DNA from: Actinomortierella ambigua
Lineage: Eukaryota; Mortierellomycota; Mortierellomycetes; Mortierellales; Mortierellaceae
DNA length: 64,000 nt
Direction: 5' to 3'
NCBI GenBank assembly: GCA_016098155.1
Contig: JAAAJB010000068.1
Coordinates: 24,043 to 88,042 of the forward strand
Shown piece by piece: positions 1-11,586 of this stretch (positions are counted from its first letter, which is position 1; each line of letters begins with the position of its first letter). The position numbers and the translations under genes are program-made. The notes under the pieces are model-generated. The model was given only the letters and a program-made list of their open reading frames with translations. It was not told where the DNA came from and searched no databases.

Positions 1-1065
1 TGCATACGAAAGCCTCCGAAGAGCAACTCACTGATTGAAGCATTGGCAGTGGGAAAGGTCACAAAGTCACTAGGACGTGCAAGGGCAACCATCAGCCATC
101 TTTCGACAATGCTGAAAAGTAAACTCAAGGGCCAAATAGCAGTTCGAGAGGCAGTTGATACAAGAGCATAGAATTCATCCTGTCGCAGACCGCAAGCCAG
201 GACCACTCTAGAGGGCACCCGCCAGCCCCTAAAACAGAGGCTTCAAGATCTGTCGGTGCCAAAGCCTGAACCTCCACACGCACATGCAGAAGGAGGGTCA
301 AAACTTGTTGGCAAGATTCCTCAGAGCAGGAATGATAGTAGTTTCTTCAGCGAAAAGTTTAAATGGGTCCAAGTGTGTACAGGACGTCAAAACGAGATTG
401 ACGACTAGTGTTATTGACAAGGTAGGATTCAACATGTACACCATTAGTCATGTGGGATAGTGCAGAGACGGTGAGCGAGCAGTACTGATGGTCCCAAATA
501 ACAAGGACAAAGCTGCATCTTCATTGCAGGGGTCATGGACAAAAACTACACAATGGTGATACATAACAGCTAGTATACCTCATTTAGGGTCGTGGGTATC
601 GGTACCGTTCTCGGCCACGATACCCACCGTTTTTTTTTGAATCTTGTTGAGGTGGTCTACGGAAACAGACAGCTGGGAATCTTCCAGTCTCAGCAATCTT
701 GCAAAACAGGTCAAGTGCCGTCATTCTGCTGTCGCTCTCCTTAACACCGCGGCCAAGACCAAGGTATCAGTTTTGAGTATCCTTTTTATAGGCCTGAGAG
801 GCCAACAGGCAATTACACTAAGGAGGAGCCAAGTCTTCCTAACATCCTACATCGTGGAGAAGGCCAAAGAATCGATAGATGGGGGTGTGTTGTCTTTCAT
901 AACGTAGATGACGAGGAAGTACGCTAACTACAGGGGTGGGTATTGGCCTTTAGTATGATGTTAAGTCTGAGTTTTATTTTGAGCATGAAGTATGAGCGGG
1001 GCAAGGATAAAGGAACTGAAGGTAACTGGAGTCGAACCCTGGTTGGTAGGCACGGTACCAACCGA
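1..1065. other. Left-end accessory DNA, no gene recognised
   Basis: No coding gene could be supported here. Open frames are short and resemble no family I know. Two structures stand out. One is a 10-bp inverted repeat (592-601 with 618-627) followed by a T run at about 630-638. The other is a tRNA-like stretch on the minus strand at about 1021-1073, just downstream of the kinase-Sel1 stop codon. The stretch probably holds the 3' untranslated region of that gene next to its stop. Confidence 0.5.
592..638. repeat. Inverted repeat followed by T run
   Basis: GTGGGTATCG at 592-601 is repeated in inverted orientation as CGATACCCAC at 618-627, around a 16-base loop, and a T run follows at about 630-638. 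A hairpin before T residues resembles a Pol III-type or element-end structure, but no transcript or element boundary can be tied to it. Confidence 0.4.
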
Positions 1066-1073
1066 TTACGCCA
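1021..1073 (-). other. tRNA-like fragment with A-box and B-box
   Basis: On the minus strand this contains TGGCGTAATCGG, which fits a Pol III A-box, and GGTTCGACTCC, which fits a B-box, about 53 bases from the first box to the end. It also holds a perfect 8-bp stem (GGTTGGTA with TACCAACC) around a 7-base loop. It is too short for a tRNA. The loop lacks the expected U before the triplet, the T-stem has mismatches and the acceptor ends do not pair. It is best seen as a degenerate tRNA or tRNA-derived repeat. Confidence 0.3.
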
Positions 1074-4000
1074 GGCTGCAGGCGGAACGGTTTAATGTCA
1101 TATTCAGGGCAGTATGGGTATCTAGGGTACGCTTACGCCTTCTTTCAACCACTTTAGTGAACCATTGGCGGCTTCGGTGCCATCCTGACAAACTTTTTTT
1201 CTCACGTTTGGACATCGCTTTAAGCTTCTTCTTTGCACTTGAATTCCCTTGCTCGGCTGCCTTGGTGTACCACTTGAGTGCCTTAGCGTCGCTCTGATCG
1301 ACTCCTCGTCCTTTGTCGTACATCAGGGCAAGGTTAAGTTGTGCTTCTGCCAGCCCTTGCTCAGCTGCCTTGGTGAACCATCTGACCGCCTCAACATCGC
1401 TCTGACCGACCCCTCGTCCTTCTTGGTACATCACTCCGAGGATGAGCTGTGCGTTCGCGTTTCTTTCTAGGCATATCGTCCTGAGGAAGAAATATGTGCT
1501 CATCACCCCTTGCTCGGCAGCCTTAGTGCACCACTTGACCGCCTCAACATCGTTCTGATCGACCCCTCGTCCTTCTTGGTACATCACTCCGAGGACAAAC
1601 TGTGCATCCGCATTCCCTTGTTCGGCGGCCTTGGAGTACCACTTGGCCGCCTCAACATCACTCTGATCGACTCCTCGTCCTTCTTGGTATATCTTCCCGA
1701 GGAAGAGCTGTGCGTACGCCTCACCTTGCTCGGCAGCCTTAATGTACCACTTGGCCGCCTCAACAACGTTCTGATCGACCCCTCGTCCATTATCGTACAT
1801 CGTTCCGAGGACAAACTGTGCATCCGCATTCCCTTGTTCGGCGGCCTTGGAGAACCACTTGAGCGCCTTAACATCGCTCTGATCGACTCCTCGTCCGTCT
1901 TGGTATATCTTCCCGAGGAAGAGCTGTGCGTACGCCTCACCTTGCTTGGCAGCCTTAATGTACCACTTGGCCGCCTCAACATCGCTCTGATCGACCCCTC
2001 GTCCATTATGGTACATCGTTCCGAGGACAAACTGTGCATCCGCCCTCCCTTGTTCGGCGGCCTTGGAGAACCACTTGAGCGCCTCAGCGTCGCTCTGATC
2101 GACTCCTGTTCCACTGTGGTACATATCCCCGAGGAAGACCTGAGCGCGCGCCTCCCCTTGCTCGGCGGCCTTGGAGAACCACTTGATCGCCTCAACATCG
2201 CTCTGATCGACCCCTCGCCCTTCTTGGTACATCACTCCGAGGGAAAACTGTGATTCCACATTCCCTTGATCGGCGGCCTTGGAGAACCACTTGGCCGCCT
2301 CAACATCGCTCTTATCGACTCCTCGTCCATTATCGTATATCAGTCCGAGGTAAAACTGTGCTTCCTCGGCCCCTTGCTCGGCGGCCTTAGCGAACCACTT
2401 GGCCGCCTCAACGTCGCTCCCATCGACTTCTATTCCTAGGCTGTACATCGCTCCGAGCATGAGCTGCCCGCGTGCATTCCCTTGCTCGGCGGCCTTAGTG
2501 AACCACTTGAACGCCTCAAGGTGGCTCTTATCGACACCTTGTCCTTGGAAGTACATCATTCCAAGGTCACTCTGTGCATTGCTATCCCCTTGCTTAGCTG
2601 CCTCGGTGAACCACTTGAATGCCTCCGCATCGTTCTGTTCGACTCCGCGACCAAGAGAGAACCAAGTTGCAAGCTTGACTTGAGCTTCAGCCTGTCCTTG
2701 ATCTGCTGCCATGCGGAACCATCGGAGAGCCTCGATATCATCGTGATCTACCCCACGACCGTCCTCATACATCTCGCCCATCTTGAATTGTGCCTTAGAA
2801 ATGCCATTGACAGCTGCCTTACGGTACCAAGTCACAGCTTCCAAGTCGCTAGTGTCCACGCCCTGACCTTGTTCGTACATCTCTCCGAGCGAGAGCTGAG
2901 CAGTGGTGTTCCCGCCCTTGGCTGCTATGTGATACCATTGGTGCGAATTCTCGGCGTTTTTGTCGACGATCCCTCCACCATGACTGTAGAGCCATCCGAG
3001 AAACAGCTGTGCATCATTGTTGCCTTGCGTGGCAGCCTGGCTAAAGTACTGCACGACACTGTCATCCGTTTGTGGCAAACATCTAGTGCTGGTATCTGCA
3101 GCAGTGTTTGGATGATCTTCGGCCAATGACGGCATACCAGTCTTGTTCCCCGACGTGTTGCTGCCGCTATCAATGCTGATTGAGGGAAGGTCAACGCCGC
3201 CGCCATCACCGGCCATGACATCTTGCACTAAGGTCACTTCGCTCGCTTCAGGTCGTTGGTTAGGGTCCTGGTGCCAGCAGCGTTCGACAAATTGGCGATA
3301 CTCGGTCGGTGTGTCATCGGATAATGTCTCGCGACGACCACTCTTGACATACAAGACCATCGTCTCTCTATCGACATGGCCCTTGTATGGTTGTGTGCAG
3401 TTGGCTGCCATCTCCCACATCACCACTCCCAGAGCATAGATGTCTGTCTTGGTCGAGTAGACAGGCTTATCGACATCAAAGAGCTCTGGTGCGATCCACC
3501 TCAGCGTCCCAGCCGGACCTCCTCCAGCAGATGACATCGATAGGCTACTGTTCACAGTCGAGCGGATCTTGGCATGTCCAAAGTCAGCCAGCTTGGCTTC
3601 CATATGCCTCGTCAGGAGCACATTGGCACTCTTGAGGTCACGGTGGAGGACAGATTCTTGATGGATGTACTCGAGTCCTCGAGCAATCTCGTGAGCGAGT
3701 CGTTTCTTGGTGGACCAGTCCAGTGTGCCAGCTTCGATGGCCCTTGAGAGAGGCCCCTTCTCAGCAAGCTCCATGATGAGGTAGATGCGATCGTCATGCT
3801 CGTGAGCCCTGTAGAACTGGATGATGTTGCGATGTCTGAGAGTTGTCAAGACCTTGATCTCCCTCTGGATAGCATGCTTGTGAAAGTCCGACTGTGAGAG
3901 GAAGAACGTCTTCGCAGCACATCGCTGACATCCCCAGAGAGCCTCGTGGACAGATCCATTGCCCCCTAAGCCGAGACAATTTCCTAAAACTAGCATGGAT

Positions 4001-4096
4001 TGTAGAGACTTCTAAAAGACCGAAGTAGTGGGTGAGAAGACAGTTCGATATCCACAGCTTGACAAATGGTTCATGCGGCATGTTCGTACGTACCAT
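1066..4096 (-). CDS. TKL-like protein kinase with C-terminal Sel1 repeats (paralogue 1)
   Basis: Predicted 982 residues. Exons on the minus strand are 4096-4094 (the ATG alone) and 4011-1066, separated by an 82-base intron. The N-terminal kinase (about residues 8-265) has a Gly-rich loop (LGLGGNGSV), ATP-site Lys35 (CAAK), helix-C Glu52, HRD with Asp126 followed by LKSAN, DFG at 144-146 and APE near 175, so it should be active. HRDLKSANVLL is typical of tyrosine-kinase-like Ser/Thr kinases. A linker leads to about 16 Sel1 repeats of 36 residues (core AQxxLGxMYxxGRGV..., KWFxKAAEQG). These form helical superhelices that bind partners, so the likely role is a signalling kinase with a repeat-based recognition arm. 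One late unit is broken (near MSTYFFLRTIC). Met7 is an alternative start. The product has no signal peptide and is presumably cytosolic. Substrate unknown. Confidence 0.85.
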
Positions 4097-4345
4097 GATG
4101 TAGACTTCTAGGAGGGGAATAGATAGGGGCTCTTGTATGGAATTGAATCGAAGAGAGAATGAGAATGATGATGACAAGGAGGGTTATTGCAATGGAGATG
4201 AGAGATGAGAAATGAGAACAAATATGCATTGTTGGCACTTGTCGACTCACATCGAGGAGGTTTGTGGCACATATTGTTATTGTGTACCACTTTTTGCACT
4301 GCTGCAATTTAACAGGGCATGCTAGGTTTTTGGAAGTCTCCAAAT
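4097..4345 (-). promoter_or_regulatory. 5' flank shared with kinase-Sel1 paralogue 3
   Basis: Read on the minus strand, this flank matches the flank upstream of the third kinase gene (about 47130-47380). Shared blocks include TTAAATTGCAGCA, ATGTGCCACAAACCTCCTC, a pyrimidine-rich CATTCTCATTCTCTCTTCGATTC stretch and AGAAGTCTACATCATGGTAC at the start codon. Small insertions break any common reading frame, so it is probably promoter and 5' untranslated sequence copied along with the gene. Confidence 0.55.
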
Positions 4346-5638
4346 GAGCAAGCCTGCGAAGTGGGCAATAAGGCCACAGAGTTGCTCGAGTGCATGTACT
4401 GGTCCTCTTGCTGCACTAGCCTGCCCCCGCGCCCTAAAATCGGCCATCAACTGTGAGAGAGCTGACCTATTGATTTTGGAAGTGAATTAACTATAGATAT
4501 TGGAGCCTCATGATTCTCATAAGGAGGCAGGGCTTTTATAGACCCGATGTCATTCGAGAACAGCATTTGCGGCGTTGTCTCTGGCATAAACGTCCTGTCA
4601 TCCTTGAACGGTGGAGGCTGATACCGTTGGGTTCGCCTTAGATTCATATTGCTGACACTGCCCCAAACCACTCCAAAAGTTGATTGGACAAAGATGATAT
4701 CGAAGCCGAACTGTGAGAGGAGTTCACACCTGGGACTCGATCGTACTATCGCAGGAAACGCTGTACTATAATTTAAGGTAATGTTGCTCACGTGTGTACA
4801 CTATAAATCCTTGAAGAAGCCATTGATGCTTGCATTGAAGGAGACGACGAACGGTGTCCTTAAAATCACAGTGCTCTTGCTCGCTTCGAGAATCTATCGA
4901 TGTAAGAAATGGGTAGGCCGCATTCTCTATACTGACAACGTACGTGCAAGTTCAAACATCCAGTAAAGAACCTCTCCAACTCGGCTCTCGAGTCAGCATC
5001 CTCCTGCTTCCTTCGATGCATAAGCGATGGTGGTAGACAGTGTCTAGACGCCAAACCCCCAAAATATCAGATCAAGCGTTTTAGGAAAGTCCAGGGAAAA
5101 GTTGGATGAGAGGTGGAGGGACAAGTGAAGAGTGGGTTCAAGTCAAGAAGGCTCTACTGGGGCACTAATGAGAATCCCAGGACCTTCAAGTGGGCTGCCA
5201 CGGTTGGACTCTAGCCTAGCAAGTCCTGGATGCTGAGCCGCCTTTTAATTTCTTGATTATATTCAACGCGTGTGGATGAACAATGGCCAATCCCACACGA
5301 ACAGGTAAGAAGTATTGCGTCTATCAGTATCAATGAACAATCTTACAAGTGGCTCTACCGCCAAGTCTGTCGTGATTCTCCTCGTCGTGGCTAGACCAGG
5401 CTGAGCAGACGAGATGGATTAAATGTCATAGAATAAAGGCGTACATCTTTAGCCGGCTAAGTCGAAAGAACCACCATATCAAACTTTCGTGATGTCAGTG
5501 TCCTTGCAGCAGGGGCATGGCAGGCAGGGACTCCAGAAGCAGGGAATCCCGCCACTGATCTCGATGTGATTAAAAAAAAAAAAAAGGCATAATAAACGAG
5601 CCCACATCGATCAGGACGTAAAAAAGTATGCTTCAGTA
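4346..5638. other. Intergenic DNA with a possible coding relic
   Basis: Apart from the minus-strand open stretch listed separately (4450-4930), nothing is recognised. An A run at about 5572-5586 precedes the gag relic. Confidence 0.4.
4447..4930 (-). pseudogene. Possible relic of an unidentified gene
   Basis: A minus-strand frame of 114 codons (4791-4447, no ATG) looks protein-like (FGFDIIFVQSTFGVVWGSV, then a Pro-rich and acidic tail). The same frame continues upstream past one stop with TVILRTPFVVSFNASINGFF. That spacing of beta-strand-like segments is reminiscent of fungal DUF3712/LEA-type domains, but the resemblance is weak. The in-frame stop and missing start suggest decay or an unseen intron. 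I do not assign a function. Confidence 0.25.
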
Positions 5639-6136
5639 ATGTTAAAAAGAAAAACGCATAAAGTTGCTAGTGTTCAACACACCCTTTGCGCACCGAGTGT
5701 ATTGTACGGCTCCTCCCTCCGCAGTCAGGATGCCAGAGAAAGGCCATCCGGGATACCGCCCTCCGATGGAGACGCACGTCCCAGATCTCGCATGATTGGG
5801 GCCGCATTCCGTACATTGATTACCAACCGCTTTGGCAACCCGAACTCTTCCTCGCACGCCCGCTTTAAGATGCACCGCCTGACCCAGAAAACGACCGTTA
5901 CCGAGTACGTCGAAGAGTTTGAATGTCTCGCAACCCGCTTAGCGGACCTGAGTGAACCAGAGGCCAAGTCCCATCTCTTGGCCGGATTGAGACAGAACCT
6001 GAATCTCCACTTTGCAGGATCATCGAATCTGAAGCAGCCCACACTCTCTGACATCAAAAGAATTGCAGACAACATGGACAAGATCTTTCTATTAAACACA
6101 CCGGGGTCCAAGGAGACCAACCGCTTCATGACATGA
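5639..6136 (+). mobile_element. Ty3-type retrotransposon gag relic
   Basis: Open frame of 165 residues. Residues about 55-125 resemble the Retrotrans_gag capsid domain of LTR retrotransposons: FRTLITNRFGN, then RLTQKTTVTEYVEEFE, then LSEPEAKSHLLAGLRQNL. This family builds the particle in which the element RNA is reverse transcribed. No zinc knuckle, protease or reverse transcriptase follows and no flanking LTRs are evident, so it is a fragment that cannot move on its own. The first 50 residues look unrelated, which suggests a junction inside the frame. Confidence 0.7.
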
Positions 6137-7110
6137 CTCCATTTACCCCTCTTGCACGATACATCGACTTTATTCTTGCCAGAAACTGTCTTGCCTGACC
6201 ACCTCCCCGGTCGGCGCGCAGAGAAAGCTGGCTTTCTGTTGAAATATGCTGGAGTTAAAGGAGGCTGGTCGTCACTGGCGACATGTGTTTCCCTGCAGCC
6301 TACACGCCGAAGGAGAGTAACGAAAGGTAACCACAGCGAGCAGGAATGAGTGGAGATAGCAAACGATGATATGCGAATGGTAGAAAGAGAGGTTTGCTAG
6401 CTATGAGCACAAAAGTAAAAGGGATGGAATATGAAAGCCTATAGGAAGAATGGCAATAGGCTTGTTCTTGACACTGACATTCCTTTGCACACTTCAAGGC
6501 GAGAGTACGTTCTCTACAACCATCTATCCCCAACGGTGAACATATGCAGACGCGTAGTGCAATTCCCGCCCGCAAGGACTATGATGGTCGGCCAAGTTGT
6601 TGCACCAAGCATTTTTTTCTACGTCATCCAGACCAGTGCACCAAGATGCTGCCAATCGTAAGGTGCATTTATTCCTCGGCGCCGAAGGAACTTGCATTGG
6701 TTTGCACCGCAGAGCACATGCTCCTCGGGTAGGCTGATAAACTAAGGACAACCAAGTCGCAGAGAGAGGGGAGAAGGACCCGTATTCATGATATGATGCA
6801 AGGTATTTTTGGTTCTGGTTTCATGAGTTGATAATATTCAACTCTCTCGCCATTTCATGTGCTGTCCGGTAGCTCATTTTCTTCTCTACTGTTCCAACCA
6901 TACGATTCTCACAAAACAACACTATCAGATAGGGCGACGGTAGCGGCTCCCTCCAATACGAGAGTTGGTGCCTCATATAAGGCCAGACTACGACTGGATT
7001 TGCTAGCCATGTTCCGCGCATTCGGGACACCAGAGATATTTGGGACGTACTCGGTGAACATGTCATCGCCAGGCCTTTCATGAACTGGAGCGATCCGAAA
7101 CCGGTAGGGT
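6137..7110. other. Intergenic DNA between two transposon relics
   Basis: Only short frames without recognisable motifs. It may be decayed transposon sequence, given its neighbours, but no boundary can be shown. Confidence 0.4.
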
Positions 7111-7112
7111 GA

Positions 7113-8012
7113 TTGCCGTTGTATGTAGATTTTTTTCAGAGACATTCGCAAGAGTGGAGCCATGTGTGGTCATTTATCAAGGACCGTTTTGCTCAGACGA
7201 AATTGGGTGGTCTCCGCGCGTGGACCAGGGTGACTCAGTTCCATGCCGGAGGAGTCTCGCATGCTCACCTCCTCTTCGTCTTGTGGACACGAAAGAGCTT
7301 TGAAGAGCTAGTGGCAGGTACGTTTCATGATGACTTTGCCAGTACACATTGGTTGTCAACGTGGTCTGCTGACGTGATTGCACTACCCGTTTCAATCTTT
7401 GTCTCTCGATCAATCGAACCACTCCTTGTTCATTCCAGGCAATGACGATCCCGACACCTGGATTGTATCGTGCGCCCATCGCAGCAGTTCATCGGACGAG
7501 ATGATGTTATGGCGACTCTATTACAAGACAAGACTCGCTCTCCTTCGAATCGCGAGCGGATCTTGTGCGTCTAAAACTTTCTCGAGCCATCCGGACGATC
7601 CAGAATTTGCGCGTATTGTTCGACGATATCAGGTGCATCAATATATCGAAAATTATTGCAGGAGGGTGCGAGGCATGGGGGCAGAGCCAAGCTGCCGTTT
7701 TTACTTTCCAAAACCTCAACATACTATGACAAGCAAGCAGAGAGGGTTGTGTACAAGCGTAATGAGGGCGATACGATGATAAATTCGTATTCGCCCGACT
7801 TGCTGAGATGTTTTGGCTCAGACACTGACATCCAGCTGAACCGTGCGGAGGATGCACTAGTGTACTTGGCCAAACACTTGTCGAAGCTAGTGGTGATGAA
7901 GGAAGGTGAAGAAGAGACTGTCAACGTGCAAGTAGGTCATCTCCATGTTCAGCTTAAAGGCAAGTATCAAAGTATGTACTGTATCCGAATTACGAGGGAT
8001 GCCATTATATGA
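7113..8012 (+). mobile_element. Helitron Rep (HUH) domain relic, frameshifted
   Basis: Three overlapping frames (about 7113-7445, 7378-7779, 7656-8012) together read like the N-terminal helicase-like/Rep part of a Helitron. The first has a HUH-type motif in VTQFHAGGVSHAHLLFVLW (HxH near 7260-7268). The second has QVHQYIENYCRR followed by CRFYFPKPQ. The third has TMINSYSPDLLRCF, DTDIQ and then ALVYLAKHLSK. Helitron Rep proteins usually carry two tyrosines four residues apart in the last motif. Here the first is present (about 7863) and the second is His. At least two frameshifts and no helicase domain mean the element is dead. Confidence 0.6.
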
Positions 8013-9333
8013 ACCCAGGCAGCTTGCCAGCAAGCGATTACTCTTGAATCGTGTAACTACCCAAGCACTTATTATTAAACTATTCCCCACTATTCTTCCA
8101 CAAAACATATTATTCCTTTTAGAGGATGTCTGAGCGAAAACAATCAATGGATTGTTGGCTTGCTCAAACCAGCGATCGTTTACAGCTGGCTACTGCTCCC
8201 CGCTGATCTCAGGCTGAAAAACGACGTGCAGAGTTGGGGCTCGCCGCCACCACAAATACGAGTGCGTCGTCGACTGGAGTTGACATTATAGGAGAGACGG
8301 GCAGCGTGTTTGCACTCAATTTGGGAGGGCATCGTGTCACGGAAGCAAGAAAACTAAGCCTATTGCCGAGTGGTTGGTGCAGCTGCCCCGGCAGTTAGAC
8401 GAGGATGCTTCAAAATGCCGAGTTGGCCGAACAAGTTTGGGCTGTCAAGAGTCGTGTGCTTTCTCGCGTGTACACGAATTTCAAGACGCTTGTGTGAAAA
8501 AGTGCCAAATAAAACGCACCAGTAACGTTTTAGTAGGAACGCTTTTTTCGGTGCCTGTGTGGCCCCGTAGTATTACCAATCCCTAGTCCATATACAAGAC
8601 AGCTTTCGAGAAAGAGCAGAGCAGCCTCTGCGACCCAATGAGTGTCGGATCGAGCGCGTGGAGCTTGGGTTCCTTATTTGTTGTGGTAAAGATACATTTA
8701 AATGAATCGTTGATTTTTCTCCACTTCATATGGAGTGATGGATGTGGGAGTTACCGATCCAGAGTGTTTGGCATTATTTTTTTAAAACCTCAATATCCAA
8801 CCATGGACCAACGCATAGCAGGTCCTCGCCAGAGACTGAGGTTCGCGCGAAACTGGAGCTAGTGGTTGATATGTGGGTGTTTCAAGAGACACCTGTAGTC
8901 ACCAATGGTGCTTGACAAGTCGTACGCGCTATTCATCATTCGACTAGTGATATTTACCTCGGAGGCACACAGCTCTTTTCTCAGGCGTTTGCCTTTATGT
9001 CGACCCATAATATCCACGATACTAAGCATGGCCATCTCCTCGTCGATAGTCAGAGGCTGCTTTCTCTATCTCTTTCTCTTTCGCAGAGGTTGATGAGGAG
9101 GTGAAGGTTGACTTGACAGTTTGAATTTGTATCATGAGTACTTTGGCTCAAAGTCACGCCCAATTTTTCAGGGAGCCCTTCCCTCTCTCCCATCCATTCA
9201 TCCAACCATCCGTCACCCACCTCTCCTGCTCTCTTTTCATTCTTACTACCCTTCATCGCTCCTTACCTTTTGTCGTCCACCTCAACGGGCCCCTCATCAT
9301 ATTTTTCAGCTGTAGACTCTTGAATACTCCAGC
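8013..9333. other. Intergenic DNA upstream of dynactin subunit 2
   Basis: No gene recognised. A short minus-strand open stretch (about 9060-8870) reads LTIDEEMAMLSIVDIMGRHKG but has no start and no known match. The last 150 bases before the ATG at 9334 are pyrimidine-rich, as seen in front of several genes here. Confidence 0.4.
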
Positions 9334-11586
9334 ATGTCCAACAAATACTCGACTTTACCAGACATTGTATGTGTGCCTGAAAAACAGCATGTCGTGGGGG
9401 CACGCACCCCATGCCATGAAATGCAAAAAGGTCCCACTATGACGCATGGCACAAAAGAACCATAGGGCTGACGCGTACCCTCTATCATTTCTCTAATTCA
9501 TCAAACTCCATAGGACACCCAACCCGATGTGTATGAGACGGTAGACGACGTTGAAGAGCGCACCTCGAATGTCCTGGGCATGGACTCGAAGGTAAACGTG
9601 AGCATCTCAAAATAGGAGAGAACGGGAAGCCTTCTCGAGCTTTTCATACTTTGCTATCATGTGCTTCTCACCAACACGAGCACAATCTCACACTCACTCC
9701 CCCACCCCCTATCTCTTTGCACCTAACTTTTTTTTCTACACGTACACGTTTTAGGGCTTCGAAAGCGATGAGGAGCGTGAAGACATTGACAAATCGGCTG
9801 TTTCAGTTCGGGAAGCGGCTGCACGCTTCAAGAGCGCGACGGGTGACAGCAACAATGGTAAGACACCTGAGTCAGGAAGGATAGGAGAGCAATTGACGGA
9901 TAAGCGAAGGGACGGACAGAGGAACGAAAGGTGTGCGGGTGGGAGGAGAGGGATGCAGGACTAACTTGAAAGGCTTACAAAGGCACACGAAGAAACACGC
10001 ATTCTTTATGAAGACTGTGAAAGGACACTGTGTCCGCCTGTTGATCGCATGAGTACACAACCCCTTGACAAGAAGAGAGATGACTGACAATTCCATCCAC
10101 TCTGTTTTGTTGTTGTGCTAGACTTTACGGATAATCTGAACCGGCGAAAGAAGGCCATGTACCATACGTTTATGCGCCGACCGGCATTGGAGAGTTCAGA
10201 ATACGAGATTTTGCCAAAGGACTTGGCACTCCAGGAGACGCCTCTTCAGAAGCTCCGCCGTCTTCAGTATGAGATTAAGGAGCTTGCTCAAGAAGCCGAG
10301 TTGAACGAAAAGGTACGAAACGGCCCTCCAGACATGTCGCAAGTGATAATAAGGAAGGAGCGATTTCTCATTTTACTCTTCTATCTTTTTTCTTCTTCTT
10401 CTTTTTCATTCAATCATATCAGCAAGGAGTACAATTGGAGGGCGGCAAAGTCTCGCACAAGGATCTGATGGCGAACGTAAAGTCGCTGGAGAGTGATTTA
10501 TCAGAGATTAGCCAGAAGCTGGACCAAGGTGCGACGGCTGGCGTGCTATCGAGTGACGGTTTGGTCAAGCAGACGGATGCGGGCAAGCGACTGATGCAGC
10601 AATTGATGGCACTGAAGAACCTGTCTGTGGAAGGCGAGAGCGGTGCAACATCTACCACCACAACAGCAGCAGGAACATCAACAGATTCAGCAGCAGCGAC
10701 AACTTTAACGGACGCGGAGAATGTGACGTATGAGCTGTATTATAACCCGGACAACGCGCGTTTGCACAATGCGGCCAAGGCAGCAGAGCTGAACGAGCGA
10801 CTGGCGATGCTGGAGAAGATGGTGGGCTCATCGCAACTGCCGACAGGCAACTCGCTGGTGGGATCGGTGGAAAAGCTTGAGCAGCAGGTGAGCATCCTGA
10901 CACAGCCCCGCCATCTCGAGCAGCTGTCGCGTCGTCTCAAGGTTGTCATTGCCGAGCTGGATCGTGTGCAGGAGCTCCAGACCAAGGATGCCTCGACCTC
11001 TGGTTTCAGTGTCGAGACCGAGAACAAGGTACACCTAGGGCTTTCAAGTTGTAGCGAAGAAGCCCCTACCGCATGGATTATTCCCTCTTCTCACGCGCGT
11101 ATTTTTTTTCTTTTCAAAAAAAATCTGCTTCTTCCCCTTCTTCATTAGATTAATACCCTATTCGACCTTGTAGACAAGATTGATCCTCTGGTTGTTCTGG
11201 CCCCGGCACTGGTAACGCGTCTCAAGGGTCTCAAGACATTGCACTCCGAGGCTGCGGTGTTCTCAGACTCGATCAAGATGATTTCGAGTGAACAGACCAA
11301 GATCACCGACGAGCTCAAAGGTCTCGATGCCGTCTCGACAAAGGTAGGGGAGGGGATGAGTTTTTTTTTCTTTTGTTCTATCGTTTGCATGTTTCAAGTT
11401 CAGGATGTCTTTTCAGACAACATTGCTGATCTTTTCTTCCCTTCTTCATCTTCTTCTCCACCCCCCTTTCTGTTTTAGCTGCAAGAGAGTCTGGCGGAGA
11501 ATGAGACGGCGATTCAGAAGAACATTGAGCTGATCGATTCGCGGATCACGGCTCTCGTGGAGCGGGTTCAGAAACTGGGTGCGTAG
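9334..11586 (+). CDS. DCTN2: Dynactin subunit 2 (dynamitin, p50)
   Basis: Seven exons (9334-9366, 9514-9591, 9755-9857, 10122-10312, 10423-11028, 11149-11343, 11479-11586) give 437 residues, close to the family length of about 400. The start reads MSNKYSTLPDI followed by DTQPDVYET, the conserved dynamitin N-terminus that contacts the Arp1 filament. The ETPLQKLRRLQYEIKEL block matches the family signature (ETPxQKYxRLxxEVxEL). Long coiled coils follow, and the protein ends in VEERVQKLGA-like residues, as dynamitins do (here LVERVQKLGA). Dynamitin joins the shoulder of dynactin, the cofactor for cytoplasmic dynein in moving nuclei, endosomes and vesicles along microtubules. A Thr/Ser/Ala-rich insert (about residues 200-222) is lineage-specific. 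All splice joins keep frame. Confidence 0.92.

Noticed and set aside
1249..2741. Long antisense open frames (for example 1510-2253 plus, 1584-2198 minus) across the Sel1 arrays
   Set aside because: The 108-base periodic repeat keeps stops out of several frames at once. The products are themselves periodic and match nothing, so they are shadows of the kinase-Sel1 genes. The same holds at 43211-44737 and 48882-50045.
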